DNA of 64,000 nt from Cytobacillus firmus DS1 (GCF_000565285.1 NZ_APVL01000013.1:1-64000), one strand, 5' to 3'. Positions 20,867-33,847 are shown, numbered from the stretch's first letter. The notes: a model not told the origin generated them from the letters alone. A program made the numbers and translations.

Positions 20867-21625
20867 TCACCCCATTAATTCAAAATGATAGGAAACAGCT
20901 GACAGCAAATAGAGAGGTGCTGTTTCTGTCCTTAAAATACGCGGTCCCAACCCGCAGGCAAGAAAGCCTGCTTCCAGCAGCAATGAAACTTCATTATCTG
21001 CAAGACCGCCTTCTGGTCCGAATACAACTAAAAGGGATTCTCCTTTGTTCATGGCAGAAAGTGTTTTATAGAGCACAGAGTCCTCTCCCTGCTTCGCTTC
21101 TTCCTCAAAGGCAATCAATTTATATGAATAGTCAGCTGATATTTTCAGCAACGACTTTAAATCAAGAGGAGCAAAAACTTCAGGCACTTTACTCCTATGT
21201 GACTGTTCAGCAGCTTCTTTAGCAATCTTCTGCCATCTCTCTGCTTTTTTCACAGATTTCTTCGCATCCCATTTTACTACTGAACGAGCTGAAGTAAAAG
21301 GGATAAAACGGTGTGCTCCCAGCTCAGTGCCCTTTTGAATGATCCACTCCAGCTTATCCCCTTTAGGCAGTCCGCTCACAATAGTAACATCGGCAGGCAG
21401 CTCAGAAGACCCTTCAATCCATTGTACAACTTCCGCAGCCACATGTTCATCGGTAATTTCTGCAATTGAGCAAAGTGCACTATTTTGGGATTGATCGACA
21501 CAGATAATTTTTTCGCCTTCTTTCATGCGCATTACCTTCACAATATGATGACGGTCTTCCCCTGTAATATGAAAGTACTTATCTTTAACTGCATTTTCTG
21601 TGAAATACCTCTGCACAGTCTGCAC
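20867..21625 (-). CDS. rsmE: 16S rRNA (uracil(1498)-N3)-methyltransferase RsmE
   Basis: A 252-residue SPOUT methyltransferase with an N-terminal PUA-like domain (about 1-70) and the C-terminal knot carrying V-V-F-G-P-E-G-G-L-A-D-N-E-V and L-G-P-R-I-L-R-T-E-T-A. It methylates U1498 of 16S rRNA. It is yqeU in the B. subtilis dnaK operon. Unlike the rest of the operon, it is separated from prmA by about 120 bases with a hairpin, so it may depend partly on read-through or its own promoter. Confidence 0.96.
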   Translation of the reverse strand: MQTVQRYFTENAVKDKYFHITGEDRHHIVKVMRMKEGEKIICVDQSQNSALCSIAEITDEHVAAEVVQWIEGSSELPADVTIVSGLPKGDKLEWIIQKGTELGAHRFIPFTSARSVVKWDAKKSVKKAERWQKIAKEAAEQSHRSKVPEVFAPLDLKSLLKISADYSYKLIAFEEEAKQGEDSVLYKTLSAMNKGESLLVVFGPEGGLADNEVSLLLEAGFLACGLGPRILRTETAPLYLLSAVSYHFELMG

Positions 21626-21660
21626 CCTCTTTCTAACCTGTCCAAGATTCTTTCAACTGT

Positions 21661-21694
21661 AAAAAGGAGGGTAAGTTCATTACCCCCTTTTTAC
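21661..21694. terminator. Hairpin with A/T tails between prmA and rsmE
   Basis: Near-perfect inverted repeat with AAAAAGG and CCTTTTT ends. On the minus strand it resembles an intrinsic terminator inside the dnaK operon. It could lower expression of rsmE-mtaB relative to prmA. Confidence 0.6.
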
Positions 21695-21746
21695 GATATG
21701 CCCAGTTCCGGTACCTACTGCCTTCAAGGTGACAGAGCCTTTCTGT

Positions 21747-22685
21747 TTACTTTCTCCTTGCTACAATGGCAACCCAATCTTCCATTTGTATGGTCTCTTC
21801 TATTTCAAAACCCGCAGCCGAAATAGCATCTCTTACCTCTTGTTTCTTCTGCTGGATAATGCCTGAAGCGATGAAGTATCCGCCTTCACCTACGACTGAA
21901 GCAACATCATCAGTAAAGCGGAGAATTACTTCTGCAAGGATGTTGGCAACGACCACATCTGCTCCCTGGCTTACACCATCGAGCAGATTTCCTTGTGATA
22001 CATCCACTATATCCTGCACTTTATTCAGCTTAATATTTAATTTAGCTGAATTTACTGCCACTTCATCAAGATCAAGAGCTTTTACTTTCCCGGCACCCAG
22101 CATAGCTGCAGCAATGCTTAAGACACCCGATCCTGTTCCTACGTCTACAACTTTATCACCCTGTTTTACTGTTCTTTCAAGTGCTTGGATACACATTACC
22201 GTCGTAGGGTGTGTTCCTGTGCCAAAGGCCATGCCAGGGTCAAGTTCGATGATAAGCTCATCACTGCTGACAGGTGTGTAATCCTCCCAGGTTGGAACAA
22301 TGGTAAAGCGTTCTGAAATTTTGACAGGGTTATAATATTTTTTCCAGGCAGTAGCCCATTCTTCTTCGTTTACCTCACTAATGCTGACTTTATTTGCGCC
22401 AATATCGATGTTAAATATAATGAGGTTATTGATTGCTTCTTTTATTTCATCAACTGTTTCTCCCAGGAAACTGTTTACTGGCAAATATGCTTTTACAATT
22501 ACGCCTTCTTCAGGATAGTCCTGCGGATTGAGCTGGTAGATTTCACCGAATTGATCCTTTCTTTCTTTAACAAGTTCTAAAGGATCCTCTATTACAACTC
22601 CGCTTGCTCCGGCTTCATGCAAAATATTCGAAATCGGTTCAACAGCTTCATTTGCAGTATGAATACTGATTTCTGACCATTTCAC
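21747..22685 (-). CDS. prmA: Ribosomal protein L11 methyltransferase
   Basis: A 312-residue class I SAM-dependent enzyme that trimethylates ribosomal protein L11. The N-terminal L11-recognition domain is followed by the SAM motif [14 protein letters not shown] and V-A-N-I-L-A-E-V-I. The GTG at 22685 has GGGAG upstream at suitable spacing and gives the family length; the TTG at 22694 abuts the ribosome binding site. It is yqeT of the dnaK operon, directly downstream of dnaJ. Confidence 0.95.
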   Translation of the reverse strand: MKWSEISIHTANEAVEPISNILHEAGASGVVIEDPLELVKERKDQFGEIYQLNPQDYPEEGVIVKAYLPVNSFLGETVDEIKEAINNLIIFNIDIGANKVSISEVNEEEWATAWKKYYNPVKISERFTIVPTWEDYTPVSSDELIIELDPGMAFGTGTHPTTVMCIQALERTVKQGDKVVDVGTGSGVLSIAAAMLGAGKVKALDLDEVAVNSAKLNIKLNKVQDIVDVSQGNLLDGVSQGADVVVANILAEVILRFTDDVASVVGEGGYFIASGIIQQKKQEVRDAISAAGFEIEETIQMEDWVAIVARRK

Positions 22686-22705
22686 TACTACCAACTCCCA
22701 TTCCT

Positions 22706-23824
22706 TTATTCACCTTTAAAGGCTCGTTTTACTTTAGAAAAAAAGCTTTCTTCCTGTTCTCCCTGCGGAACTGTTCCGCTGACTTCAGCAAACTCGCTTA
22801 AAAGCTGCTTCTGTTTTTCGGTCAGCTTTGTCGGAGTAATAACGCGGACAATAATATGCTGATCTCCTGTTCCGTATCCTCTAACATTAGGCACACCTTT
22901 TCCTTTCAGACGGAATTTGGTTCCTGTTTGTGTGCCTGAAGGGACTTTAAGTTTTACTTTTCCATGCAGTGTCGGCACTTCGATTTCATCACCGAGGGCA
23001 GCCTGCACAAACGTTATAGGCATTTCACAATAAACATCATCGCCATCACGCTCAAAGAACTCATGTGAACGCACATGGAATACAACATAAAGGTCGCCTG
23101 CAGGGCCTCCATTTACACCTGGTTCCCCCTGGCCTGCCACGCGGAGCTGCTGGCCATCATCAATGCCTGCAGGAATTTTCACGTGTATCTTTCTGCGTTT
23201 CTGGACTTTACCGGCTCCACGGCATGTTGTGCACTTTTCTTTGATTTCTTTGCCGGTACCATTACAGTAGTGGCAAACTCTTCTATTTACGATCTTGCCA
23301 AATGGCGTATTTTGTTCAACATTCAGCTGACCTGATCCATGACAATGACGGCAGGTTTCCGGCTTAGTTCCAGGCTTAGCGCCTGAACCGCTGCAGGTAT
23401 CGCACGTCTCTTCACGCGGAATTTCAATATCGGTCTCTTTGCCAAATACTGCTTCTTCAAAGGTTAAGGACATAGTATACTGCAAATCTGCACCCTGCCT
23501 TGGGGCGTTAGGATCACGCCGGCGGGAGCCCCCTCCGAAGAAGGTGCTGAAAATGTCTTCGAATCCTCCGAAACCTTCAAAACCGGCTCCGCCAAACCCC
23601 TGATTAGGGTCTGTATGGCCAAATTGATCATAGTGGGCCTTTTTCTGGTCGTCGCTTAGGACTTCATATGCTTCTTTAACTTCCTTGAACTTCTCGTCTG
23701 CATCAGGCTCTTTATTAATATCAGGATGATACTTTTTTGAAAGCTTTCGATAAGCCTTCTTAATTTCATCCTTGGATGCCCCTTTGCTGATTCCGAGAAC
23801 CTCATAGTAATCCCTTTTACTCAT
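22706..23824 (-). CDS. dnaJ: Chaperone protein DnaJ
   Basis: A 372-residue type I J-protein. The J domain has H-P-D (residues 33-35), then comes a Gly/Phe-rich linker (about 70-105), and four zinc-binding repeats: [24 protein letters not shown] and C-T-T-C-R-G-A-G. The C-terminal substrate domains are complete. It stimulates DnaK ATPase and delivers clients. The ATG at 23824 gives [10 protein letters not shown]; seven more in-frame residues to 23845 are unlikely. It follows dnaK after a strong hairpin. Confidence 0.98.
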   Translation of the reverse strand: MSKRDYYEVLGISKGASKDEIKKAYRKLSKKYHPDINKEPDADEKFKEVKEAYEVLSDDQKKAHYDQFGHTDPNQGFGGAGFEGFGGFEDIFSTFFGGGSRRRDPNAPRQGADLQYTMSLTFEEAVFGKETDIEIPREETCDTCSGSGAKPGTKPETCRHCHGSGQLNVEQNTPFGKIVNRRVCHYCNGTGKEIKEKCTTCRGAGKVQKRRKIHVKIPAGIDDGQQLRVAGQGEPGVNGGPAGDLYVVFHVRSHEFFERDGDDVYCEMPITFVQAALGDEIEVPTLHGKVKLKVPSGTQTGTKFRLKGKGVPNVRGYGTGDQHIIVRVITPTKLTEKQKQLLSEFAEVSGTVPQGEQEESFFSKVKRAFKGE

Positions 23825-23867
23825 GATTACCACTCCCCGATTCATTTCACATAAAGATTATTGTATC

Positions 23868-23908
23868 AAAAATAAAAGTCAAAGCCAAGAAAGACCTGAC
23901 TTTGACTT
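23868..23908 (-). terminator. Hairpin between dnaK and dnaJ
   Basis: Perfect 9-bp arms AAGTCAAAG/CTTTGACTT (23876-23908) followed by TTATTTTTG on the minus strand. It would give partial termination or protect the 3' end of the hrcA-grpE-dnaK message. Confidence 0.65.
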
Positions 23909-23922
23909 AAAAGATTCAGAGA

Positions 23923-26389
<2,467 letters not shown>

Positions 26390-26485
26390 GTTCACCTCCC
26401 TTAAAAGAATCGCTGTATTATAGAATAAAAAAACATAAGGAAAGGAGTGGAAAGGTTTTTCCACCCTTAATCAATATCTCCACCA

Positions 26486-27517
26486 TCATCTGTTTTGATA
26501 CAGCTTAGATAAAACAGCTGATAAGTCTGCACTGATATAGTTCAATAAGCTAATGACTCTTGAATACTCCATTCTGGTAGGCCCCAGAATGGCTATTGTG
26601 CCGAGCTGTTCGGTGCCGATTGAATAGCTTGCTGTTATCAGACTGCAGTTTTCCATTGCTGAATTATTATTTTCCCGGCCGATTTTAATATTGATCCCTG
26701 ACTTGTTTTTACTGAGTAAATCATATATGCCTTTTTCCTGCTCGATCATATTCATGAGGTTTTTAACCTTTTCAATATCATGAAACTCCGGCTGGCTGAG
26801 CATATTTGTTTTACCGCCAAAGAAAAGCTTATCATAGGCCGGTATCTTTATTGTATCGGCAATTGAATTGAGCATTAGATCATAATTATTGATATGATGC
26901 CTTAAAAGTACGGCAACCTCTTTATATAACTTATTGTTCAGACTTTCCAATGGTGCACCGGCAAGACGGTCATTAAGGATATTGACGACTTTTTCCAAAT
27001 CACCTGCATCAATGTTTTCCGGCAAGTGGAACATTCTGTTTTCCACATGGCCAGTATCTGTGATAATAATTGCTATCGCTGTTTCTTTATTCAAAGGAAC
27101 AATCTGAATTCTCTTCAGCTTGTTATCCCTTACTGCAGGCCCGAGGACTATGGATGTATAATTAGTCAGCTCAGATAGAATTTTTGCCGATTTTTGAACA
27201 ATTTTCTCCAGCTCATAAATTCTTTCCGCAAAGATCGATTGTACTTTGTGGATATCATGCTGATTTAATTTTTGCGGGGATAAAAGGTGATCCACGTAGT
27301 AGCGGTACCCTTTTTCAGATGGAATCCTCCCCGATGAGGTGTGTGTTTTCTCAATAAACCCAAGTTCCTCTAAATCAGCCATCTCGTTTCTGATCGTTGC
27401 GGAACTAAAAGAAATTTTTTCTTTTTTCGACAGAGTTCTCGACCCGACAGGCTGTGCAGTTTGAATAAAATCATCAACAATTACTTGAAAAATTAATAAT
27501 TGACGATCTGTTAACAC
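26486..27517 (-). CDS. hrcA: Heat-inducible transcription repressor HrcA
   Basis: HrcA represses class I heat-shock genes by binding CIRCE, with GroEL modulating its activity. It has an N-terminal winged helix (about residues 1-75, with [17 protein letters not shown]) and a C-terminal GAF-like dimerisation region. The GTG at 27517 follows AGAGGTGAT and yields 343 residues, the B. subtilis length. A frame opening at 27538 starts inside CIRCE and is rejected. It autoregulates through the adjacent operator. Confidence 0.97.
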   Translation of the reverse strand: MLTDRQLLIFQVIVDDFIQTAQPVGSRTLSKKEKISFSSATIRNEMADLEELGFIEKTHTSSGRIPSEKGYRYYVDHLLSPQKLNQHDIHKVQSIFAERIYELEKIVQKSAKILSELTNYTSIVLGPAVRDNKLKRIQIVPLNKETAIAIIITDTGHVENRMFHLPENIDAGDLEKVVNILNDRLAGAPLESLNNKLYKEVAVLLRHHINNYDLMLNSIADTIKIPAYDKLFFGGKTNMLSQPEFHDIEKVKNLMNMIEQEKGIYDLLSKNKSGINIKIGRENNNSAMENCSLITASYSIGTEQLGTIAILGPTRMEYSRVISLLNYISADLSAVLSKLYQNR

Positions 27518-27531
27518 AGTTATCACCTCTG

Positions 27532-27558
27532 TTAGCACTCTTTGTCCCCGAGTGCTAA
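27532..27558 (-). promoter_or_regulatory. CIRCE operator (HrcA binding site)
   Basis: A perfect TTAGCACTC-N9-GAGTGCTAA inverted repeat, identical to the CIRCE consensus, lies at the transcript start and 15 bases before the hrcA GTG. Confidence 0.98.
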
Positions 27559-27568
27559 TTCTACTAAT

Positions 27569-27597
27569 AAATTATCAAATCATACGTGCAGTGTCAA
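27569..27597 (-). promoter_or_regulatory. SigA promoter of the hrcA-dnaK operon
   Basis: Minus strand TTGACA (27597-27592), 17 bases, TAATTT (27574-27569). The start predicted near 27562 places CIRCE at the very 5' end of the mRNA, the classic arrangement. Confidence 0.88.
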
Positions 27598-27638
27598 TAA
27601 TTTGGCTTCCTTTTTTCCTGAAGCAATCCTCTGGTCTA

Positions 27639-28772
27639 TTACCCTATAAAGGACTGAAATACTTCATTTCCAAGAAATCGCCCTTGCCTTGTCAATTTAA
27701 TATGCTCTTCCCCGGCAATAATTAATTTTTTTTCTGTGTGCTGTTTAATTTGAACTTCAAAGTGATCCAGCGGGTTTTTGCCAAACTTCTCTTTAAAACG
27801 ACTAATTGAGACACCTTCAGTTTTTCTCAGTCCAAGAAACATTTCCTCTTCCATCTGCTCTTCCAGGGGCACCTTATGTTCTTCTAGGATCGGAAGCTGA
27901 CCCTTTTCAATAGGCTCCATATATTTTTTCAGGGGTCCGTGGTTTGAGCGGCGAAGTCCATTTACATAGCCATGCGCACCTGCCCCAAAGCCGAAGTACC
28001 ATTCATTATCCCAATAGGTGATGTTATGCCTGCTCTCATAGCCCTGCTTTGCAAAATTGCTTATCTCATATTGGGCAAATCCATGCTTGTCCATTTGTTC
28101 CATCAATAAGTCATACATTTCAGCTTCCACATCTTCTCCAGGAGTTGGCAGTTTCCCTCTCCTCATCAGATTATAGAATACCGTCTTGGGCTCAATGATC
28201 AGCGAGTAGCCTGAATAATGAACAATATCCAATGCGAATGATGTTTCGAGTGTATCTTTAAAGTCCTGAAGTGTCTGGCCGGGAAGACTGTATATCAGAT
28301 CGATGCTGATGTTATCAAAACCTATTTGTTTTGCAGCTTCAATTGATTGAAAAACATCTTTTGCCCGGTGTGATCTTCCAATTCTTTTTAAGAGTTCATC
28401 GCTGAAGGTCTGGACTCCAAAGCTGAGCCTGTTGACTCCTGCATCATGCAATATTTGAAGCTTTTCCTTAGAGAGATCTCCCGGGTTAGCTTCAAAGGTA
28501 TATTCTGTGAAATTGTCATAGGGAAGCCGTCGTTTAATAGTGCTGCAAAGCTGTTCAAGCTGTTTCTCATTCAGCGCAGTGGGTGTGCCGCCTCCGACAA
28601 AGATGGAGTCCAGCCGCGATGCAGGTGTATCTTTCAAAGCAAGATTCATCTCTTTATCAAGAGAGTCAAGGTACTCTCCAACCGGCTGGTTCTTTAAATA
28701 CACTTTATTAAAATCACAGTAATGACAGATATGTTCACAAAATGGGATGTGTATATAAGCTGCTTTAATCAT
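27639..28772 (-). CDS. hemW: Radical SAM protein HemW (heme chaperone)
   Basis: A 377-residue radical SAM protein. The cluster motif C-E-H-I-C-H-Y-C-D-F occurs at about residues 12-21; a radical SAM barrel and a C-terminal HemN-like domain follow. It lacks the N-terminal extension of true HemN, so it is HemW, a heme-binding protein thought to insert heme into respiratory enzymes, rather than coproporphyrinogen dehydrogenase. It lies between lepA and hrcA as in B. subtilis (hemN/yqeR position). Confidence 0.94.
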   Translation of the reverse strand: MIKAAYIHIPFCEHICHYCDFNKVYLKNQPVGEYLDSLDKEMNLALKDTPASRLDSIFVGGGTPTALNEKQLEQLCSTIKRRLPYDNFTEYTFEANPGDLSKEKLQILHDAGVNRLSFGVQTFSDELLKRIGRSHRAKDVFQSIEAAKQIGFDNISIDLIYSLPGQTLQDFKDTLETSFALDIVHYSGYSLIIEPKTVFYNLMRRGKLPTPGEDVEAEMYDLLMEQMDKHGFAQYEISNFAKQGYESRHNITYWDNEWYFGFGAGAHGYVNGLRRSNHGPLKKYMEPIEKGQLPILEEHKVPLEEQMEEEMFLGLRKTEGVSISRFKEKFGKNPLDHFEVQIKQHTEKKLIIAGEEHIKLTRQGRFLGNEVFQSFIG

Positions 28773-28823
28773 TTATTTCACTACTTTCATCATTCAATCA
28801 ACATTCACAAACAGCAGTTTCCT

Positions 28824-28875
28824 AAACAAAAAGAGGCTAGTGCTGTTATTATTATGACAGCATATCTAACCTCTT
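28824..28875 (-). terminator. Intrinsic terminator after lepA
   Basis: Long stem AAGAGG...CCTCTT with inner GCTGTC/GACAGC-like pairing (28831-28875), followed by TTTGTTTAGG on the minus strand. Confidence 0.7.
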
Positions 28876-28892
28876 AAAACAAAGCAAATATT

Positions 28893-30728
28893 TTACTTTT
28901 TAGGGGTGTTATCGTCCATCTTCAAAACTGCCATGAAAGCTTCCTGCGGAACTTCAACAGAACCAACCTGCTTCATCCGCTTTTTACCTTCTTTCTGCTT
29001 CTCCAATAATTTACGCTTACGGGAAATGTCTCCGCCGTAACATTTAGCCAATACATTTTTACGAATGGCTTTAATGGTTGAGCGGGCTACAATTTTCTGG
29101 CCGATCGCTGCTTGAATAGGAACCTCAAACTGCTGACGGGGAATTAGTTCTTTTAACTTCTCAACGATTACTTTTCCTCTTTCATAAGCAAAATCCTTAT
29201 GAACGATGAAGCTCAATGCGTCTACCTTTTCTGCATTTAACAGAATATCCATCTTAACAAGCTTTGATGGCTTGTATCCAATTAATTCATAGTCAAAAGA
29301 AGCATATCCTTTTGTATTGGATTTCAGCTGATCAAAGAAATCATAAACAATTTCCGATAAAGGAATTTCATAGATAATGTTTACTCTGGTTTCATCCATG
29401 TATTGCATATCAATAAAGATGCCGCGTTTTTGCTGGCAAAGTTCCATAATGGCTCCCACATAATCATTCGGCGCCATCATCGTAGCTTTTACATAAGGTT
29501 CTTCAACACGGTCAATCTTTTGAGGATCAGGCATATTGGATGGGTTATCCACTTTAACTTCTGTGCCATCTGTCAGAATAACATCATAGATAACACTAGG
29601 CGCTGTTGTAATCAAATCTATTTTGAATTCGCGCTCAATCCGCTCCTGTATGATTTCCATGTGAAGCAATCCAAGGAAACCGCAGCGGAATCCAAATCCG
29701 AGCGCCTGTGAAGTTTCCGGTTCAAACTGAAGGGCAGAATCATTAAGCTCCAGCTTTTCAAGCGCTTCACGCAGGTCATTGAACTTGGCGCTATCAATTG
29801 GATAAAGTCCGCAATAAACCATCGGATTCATTTTTCTGTACCCAGGAAGAGCTTCGGCCGCACTGTTTTTCGCACTTGTAATGGTATCACCTACACGTGT
29901 ATCTCCAACATTTTTGATTGCAGCAGTCAAAAACCCTACGTCCCCAACGGACAATTCAGGCAAAGGCGTGGATTTTGGCGTAAACACACCAACCTCTGTG
30001 ACTTCAAACTCTTTGCCGGTTGCCATCATTTTAATTTTATCCCCTACTTTTACCGTACCCTCAACCACACGGATATAGGCTACTACACCGCGGTAGGCAT
30101 CATAAAGGGAATCAAATATAAGAGCCTTTAATGGGGCATCGGGATCCCCTACTGGAGCAGGCACTTTTTCAACGACCTGTTCAAGAATTTCTTCTATTCC
30201 GATTCCCGCCTTTGCTGATGCAAGTACTGCTTCAGATGCATCCAGCCCGATAACTTCTTCGATCTCATTTCGAACCCTTTCCGGATCCGCACTTGGCAGG
30301 TCGATCTTATTAATAATTGGCAGAATCTCAAGATCGTTATCCAAGGCCAGATAAACATTTGCAAGGGTTTGCGCTTCAATACCCTGTGCTGCATCCACAA
30401 CCAGAATCGCGCCTTCACATGCTGCAAGGCTTCGGGATACTTCATATGTAAAATCGACGTGTCCCGGTGTATCTATTAAGTGGAAAGTGTAGATTTCTCC
30501 ATCTTTAGCTTTGTATTTTAACTGAACGGAATTCAGCTTGATCGTAATGCCGCGCTCCCTTTCAAGATCCATGGAATCAAGGAGCTGATCCTTCATTTCG
30601 CGTGATGTCAGCGCATTGGTTTTTTCAAGAATTCTGTCGGCCAAAGTCGACTTTCCATGGTCAATATGGGCAATGATCGAAAAATTCCTTATTTTCTCTT
30701 GCCTTTTTAGTCTCTCTTCTCTGTTCAT
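28893..30728 (-). CDS. lepA: Elongation factor 4 (LepA)
   Basis: A 611-residue translational GTPase. G1 is [10 protein letters not shown] (about residues 20-29), then D-T-P-G-H-V-D-F and N-K-I-D; EF-G-like domains and the LepA-specific C-terminal domain follow. It associates with the membrane and ribosome and can back-translocate or assist 30S maturation. The ATG at 30728 ([10 protein letters not shown]) is supported by homologues, although the AGGAG is 14 bases away. Its leader contains two foldback repeats (30752-30895 and 30912-30955), an unusual 5' region. Confidence 0.97.
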   Translation of the reverse strand: MNREERLKRQEKIRNFSIIAHIDHGKSTLADRILEKTNALTSREMKDQLLDSMDLERERGITIKLNSVQLKYKAKDGEIYTFHLIDTPGHVDFTYEVSRSLAACEGAILVVDAAQGIEAQTLANVYLALDNDLEILPIINKIDLPSADPERVRNEIEEVIGLDASEAVLASAKAGIGIEEILEQVVEKVPAPVGDPDAPLKALIFDSLYDAYRGVVAYIRVVEGTVKVGDKIKMMATGKEFEVTEVGVFTPKSTPLPELSVGDVGFLTAAIKNVGDTRVGDTITSAKNSAAEALPGYRKMNPMVYCGLYPIDSAKFNDLREALEKLELNDSALQFEPETSQALGFGFRCGFLGLLHMEIIQERIEREFKIDLITTAPSVIYDVILTDGTEVKVDNPSNMPDPQKIDRVEEPYVKATMMAPNDYVGAIMELCQQKRGIFIDMQYMDETRVNIIYEIPLSEIVYDFFDQLKSNTKGYASFDYELIGYKPSKLVKMDILLNAEKVDALSFIVHKDFAYERGKVIVEKLKELIPRQQFEVPIQAAIGQKIVARSTIKAIRKNVLAKCYGGDISRKRKLLEKQKEGKKRMKQVGSVEVPQEAFMAVLKMDDNTPKK

Positions 30729-30751
30729 TGTTAATATTTCAACTCCTACTA

Positions 30752-30895
30752 TAGAAAAGCGCAAGCGCCTTGCCCACCCCCGACAAGCACAAGACGAGCC
30801 TCCCAGAAAGGCGTTCTTTGCCTTTTTGGGAGGGGCGGCTTGTGACCTCGAGGGGGTAGGCTGCTTGCGCTAGACAGCTATCGACATTAAAATTT
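30752..30895 (-). repeat. Foldback repeat, copy 2 (lepA leader)
   Basis: An approximately 120-base imperfect palindrome with ends TAGAAAAGCGCAAGCGCC and GGCTGCTTGCGCTAGACAG, inner arms CCTCCC/GGGAGG and ACAAGC/GCTTGT, and a central AAAGGC/GCCTTT hairpin. Read on the minus strand it matches copy 3 at 34483. It starts about 6 bases beyond the lepA ribosome binding site. Confidence 0.85.
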
Positions 30896-30911
30896 CAGAC
30901 CTTCTTATTTT

Positions 30912-30955
30912 TAGAAAAGCGCAAGCGCCTAATAGCAGGCGCCTGTGGCTAAGTG
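30912..30955 (-). repeat. Foldback repeat, partial copy 4
   Basis: Begins with the same TAGAAAAGCGCAAGCGCC terminus as copy 2, then GCGCCT...AGGCGCC gives a short foldback. It lies about 16 bases from copy 2 in the same orientation and looks like a truncated or nested copy. Confidence 0.7.
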
Positions 30956-31052
30956 TGGTCAATTTTAATATAGTCCTTTTAGTTTATACACTATTTTTGA
31001 TTATATCAGTAGGTTTGTGAAGATTCAATGCTAAGCTTAAGCCGCTAATTTT

Positions 31053-31084
31053 CAAAAAAATAAGGCTGCCCTCCTGAGCAGCCT
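31053..31084 (-). terminator. Intrinsic terminator after yqxA
   Basis: Stem AGGCTGC/GGCAGCCT (31063-31084) followed by TATTTTTTT on the minus strand. It separates the spoIIP-yqxA transcript from lepA, so lepA needs its own promoter within 30729-31052. Confidence 0.85.
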
Positions 31085-31427
31085 ATTTCCCCGTTATTAA
31101 ATCTGTTATGATAGCGACCGATTTTTCTGTCAGCTCTGATATACCTTCGGATACGCTTTTTCCTAAAGATGAAAAGAAATTATACGCTTTCATTTCTTCA
31201 AGTTTTTCTCTTTTCTGCTGAAGATCATGGCTTGACACATCATTCCCAAGGACAGAAGCCTGAACTTCGCCTTCATTGGTTTCATTTATGGTCAGTGCAC
31301 TTTTAAAATCTCCGTCATGGAATCCCTTCATTCGGTGAATTCCTTCATTTGCCTGCTGCATTCCGAATAACACAGAGACAAACATAAGCGCTGCCAGAAA
31401 AAGAGCTTTAAGCATAAACATTTTCAT
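31083..31427 (-). CDS. yqxA: YqxA family protein (DUF3679)
   Basis: A 114-residue protein with one N-terminal hydrophobic segment (residues 5-23), which is either an uncleaved anchor or a signal sequence, and a hydrophilic Glu/Lys-rich remainder. The combination of length, the N-terminal F-G-M-Q-Q-A-N-E-G-I-H-R-M-K-G and location between spoIIP and lepA identifies YqxA (DUF3679). It follows spoIIP by 17 bases, so a sporulation role is likely by cotranscription, but function is unknown. Confidence 0.85.
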   Translation of the reverse strand: MKMFMLKALFLAALMFVSVLFGMQQANEGIHRMKGFHDGDFKSALTINETNEGEVQASVLGNDVSSHDLQQKREKLEEMKAYNFFSSLGKSVSEGISELTEKSVAIITDLITGK

Positions 31428-31444
31428 TCCACATCATCCTATTA

Positions 31445-32650
31445 CTATTTCTTTTCGGATTCACCGCCAGCCGGTAAATTCACTTCCTCAGCCTGCCAAT
31501 AATATTCACTGAACACTTCCGCGAGTGCTTCGGCCGAACGGTTTAACTCCTCAAACGTATTATCGACTCCCCCAAACTCAATGAGGATGGCATTGCCTGA
31601 TAAATCCTGATTGAAGTTGCCATTCGTCCCTGCGCCTTCTTTTTTCATTATTCCCCTGCTTAATCCTTTGTACTTGACGCTCAATCTATCATGCAGCTCT
31701 TTTGCAAATTTTAAGTTCTTTTCGTAATTCGGATTATTTCCTCCAATAATAAAAGCCAGCTTGGCATAAGACTCTCCGTTAATTTCTTTTGTAGTATCTT
31801 TTTTTCTTTTTGAATCACGGTGAATATCGATTAAATAAGTCAGATCCCTATTGGAAGTGATTGCTGCCTGGACTACCTCTCTGGATTCCTGATAGGAGCG
31901 TCCATATGATAAGCCCTTTTTGTTTAAATTCCCTTGAATATCCGTTTTATCTACAAAGGTGCCGATTCCTTTGCTCTCCATCTCTTCCTTAAGCTTGTCA
32001 CCGATTTTAGTAATATTAATTTTTGAATGGTAGGCCGCATCAGGGTTGGTGACACCCTTGAGATATGGAAGATAGGATTCAGTATTATGCGAAAAATATA
32101 CATAGACAGGTTTTTTATCTCCTGTAGACACCGGCGGAGCATTTGATTGTTTTTTATCTCCAGACGGCTCAAGCCCTTCGGTGTTTTGCAGGGCTGCCTC
32201 CTGTTCTGCCATCAGTACTTCTAAAGGCGGAGAAGATTCTACAGGCATGTTAGTATAATCCGTTCCTTCACCTGCAACAAGGATTTTACTGTCATAAATC
32301 GAGAAAAAAGGAAGCTCCCTTCCCAGAAGACTTCTGGGATCATCCAAATTGACATTTGTGGATAGCTTAAAAATTAAATTGGCAAAGCCCGGGGGAGAAC
32401 TGCTTTCAGAAACTCCCTGAAGAAATGAGTGATTTTCCCATCCGAGGAAATGATAAAGCATTTCTCCTGTCAGGCTGTTCGCAGCAGAATTTACTGAAGA
32501 TGAACTGATTCGGTATTCAGGCTTTAAGGAAGTTATTGCTCCGCTTATTGAAAATATCATAAATAGAAAAAGCAAAAATCCGCCTATGGCTTTCAGCAAG
32601 CTTGTCCCTTGAATGGTTACTACAAGTCCGTTCGATTTAAAAGGTTTCAT
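31445..32650 (-). CDS. spoIIP: Stage II sporulation protein P (peptidoglycan hydrolase)
   Basis: A 401-residue SpoIIP, part of the SpoIID-SpoIIM-SpoIIP machine that removes septal peptidoglycan and drives engulfment; SpoIIP has amidase and endopeptidase activity. An N-terminal anchor (about residues 19-40) precedes a Ser/Pro-rich linker and the C-terminal hydrolase domain, whose motifs V-Y-V-Y-F-S-H-N-T-E-S-Y-L-P and D-I-H-R-D-S carry metal-site residues. It lies downstream of gpr as in B. subtilis and is expected to be mother-cell expressed under SigE. Confidence 0.95.
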   Translation of the reverse strand: MKPFKSNGLVVTIQGTSLLKAIGGFLLFLFMIFSISGAITSLKPEYRISSSSVNSAANSLTGEMLYHFLGWENHSFLQGVSESSSPPGFANLIFKLSTNVNLDDPRSLLGRELPFFSIYDSKILVAGEGTDYTNMPVESSPPLEVLMAEQEAALQNTEGLEPSGDKKQSNAPPVSTGDKKPVYVYFSHNTESYLPYLKGVTNPDAAYHSKINITKIGDKLKEEMESKGIGTFVDKTDIQGNLNKKGLSYGRSYQESREVVQAAITSNRDLTYLIDIHRDSKRKKDTTKEINGESYAKLAFIIGGNNPNYEKNLKFAKELHDRLSVKYKGLSRGIMKKEGAGTNGNFNQDLSGNAILIEFGGVDNTFEELNRSAEALAEVFSEYYWQAEEVNLPAGGESEKK

Positions 32651-32719
32651 TGTTCCACCTCTCCTTGCTAGTCTAGTAAATGTTATGACTTTGCTAGAGA
32701 AGATAGAACAGGATATTTT

Positions 32720-33847
32720 CTATCTTGTATAAAAACCGGCATTATCCTGATTCACTTTCTGATGGAGGGCTGCGTTCAAACCGTTGGCAATTAAATTTGA
32801 CATATCTTCTATAAATACATCCACTTCCTTTGGAGTCACCATAAGGTTGTGGCCCAAAGGCGAGAGCACTTCATAAATAAGCTTCCGCTTCTCCTCTTCA
32901 GCCAAGGTTCCAATCATGCCAAGAAAGGTTTTTCTATGTTGTTCCTCCGGCAGGTCATCATCTGACAGCTTTCTCTTCTCCCCAAAAGTCATTCCTGCAG
33001 GAGCAAGAGCACGTGATGGACGGCCGCCTTCTTTCATTTCCTTGCCGAAATGCTTCAGGATGTAATCAATGGTATCACTTGTGATGGATACGGCATCGAC
33101 AACTGTTGGGATGCCAATCGCTATGACAGGTATTCCTAAAGTCTCTTTGCTGATTTCTTTTCGTTTATTCCCGACACCAGACCCAGGGTGAATCCCTGTA
33201 TCCGAAATTTGAATGGTAGAATTGACTCTTTCAATTGATCGGGAAGCAAGAGCATCAATTGCAATGACAAAATCGGGCTTTGTTTTTTCAACAATGCCAT
33301 AAATAATGTCACTTGTTTCGATCCCGGTCAGGCCCATCACTCCTGGAGAAATAGCACTTACCGGCCGGTAGCCTTCTTCTACGCTTTCAGGCTGCAGCTG
33401 ATAGAGATGTCTTGTAATAAGCAGATTTTCGCAAACTTGCGGCCCCAATGCGTCCGGAGTGACATTCCAATTGCCCAGTCCGACAATTAAACAGGATGCA
33501 TCTTCATTAATTCCCAGCTGCTTTATGAATTGGGAAAATTCACTTGCAAATACAGTCTCCACTTTGTGCTGCAGCTCCGTATCCTGCTGGCGTATGCCCG
33601 TCACTTCAAGGGTCAGATATTTACCCTCTTTTTTACCTAATGCTTCTGCTCCTTCCTTTGTTACTTCAACAAAGGAAATTTTAATATCGTTTTCTTCTTT
33701 TTCTTTAATTATGACGCCTTCAATTTGGGAAAGATTCTCCTGCTCGTGAACATTGTCTTTCTGCCTGCCGGAAATCACCATTTCCCTGGCTTCAATGGCA
33801 AGATCCGTTCGAACTGAGTACTGGCTTAAGTCTATGGATTCCTTCAC
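32720..33847 (-). CDS. gpr: Germination protease GPR (SASP-specific endopeptidase)
   Basis: A 375-residue aspartic-type protease (family A25) that degrades small acid-soluble spore proteins at germination. It is made as a zymogen; the N-terminal propeptide is visible ([10 protein letters not shown], with self-cleavage expected near residues 14-16 in a SASP-like site). Conserved core segments include [14 protein letters not shown] and [11 protein letters not shown]. It lies upstream of spoIIP and is transcribed away from rpsT. Forespore SigG control is known in B. subtilis; I did not find a clear SigG box. Confidence 0.96.
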   Translation of the reverse strand: MKESIDLSQYSVRTDLAIEAREMVISGRQKDNVHEQENLSQIEGVIIKEKEENDIKISFVEVTKEGAEALGKKEGKYLTLEVTGIRQQDTELQHKVETVFASEFSQFIKQLGINEDASCLIVGLGNWNVTPDALGPQVCENLLITRHLYQLQPESVEEGYRPVSAISPGVMGLTGIETSDIIYGIVEKTKPDFVIAIDALASRSIERVNSTIQISDTGIHPGSGVGNKRKEISKETLGIPVIAIGIPTVVDAVSITSDTIDYILKHFGKEMKEGGRPSRALAPAGMTFGEKRKLSDDDLPEEQHRKTFLGMIGTLAEEEKRKLIYEVLSPLGHNLMVTPKEVDVFIEDMSNLIANGLNAALHQKVNQDNAGFYTR

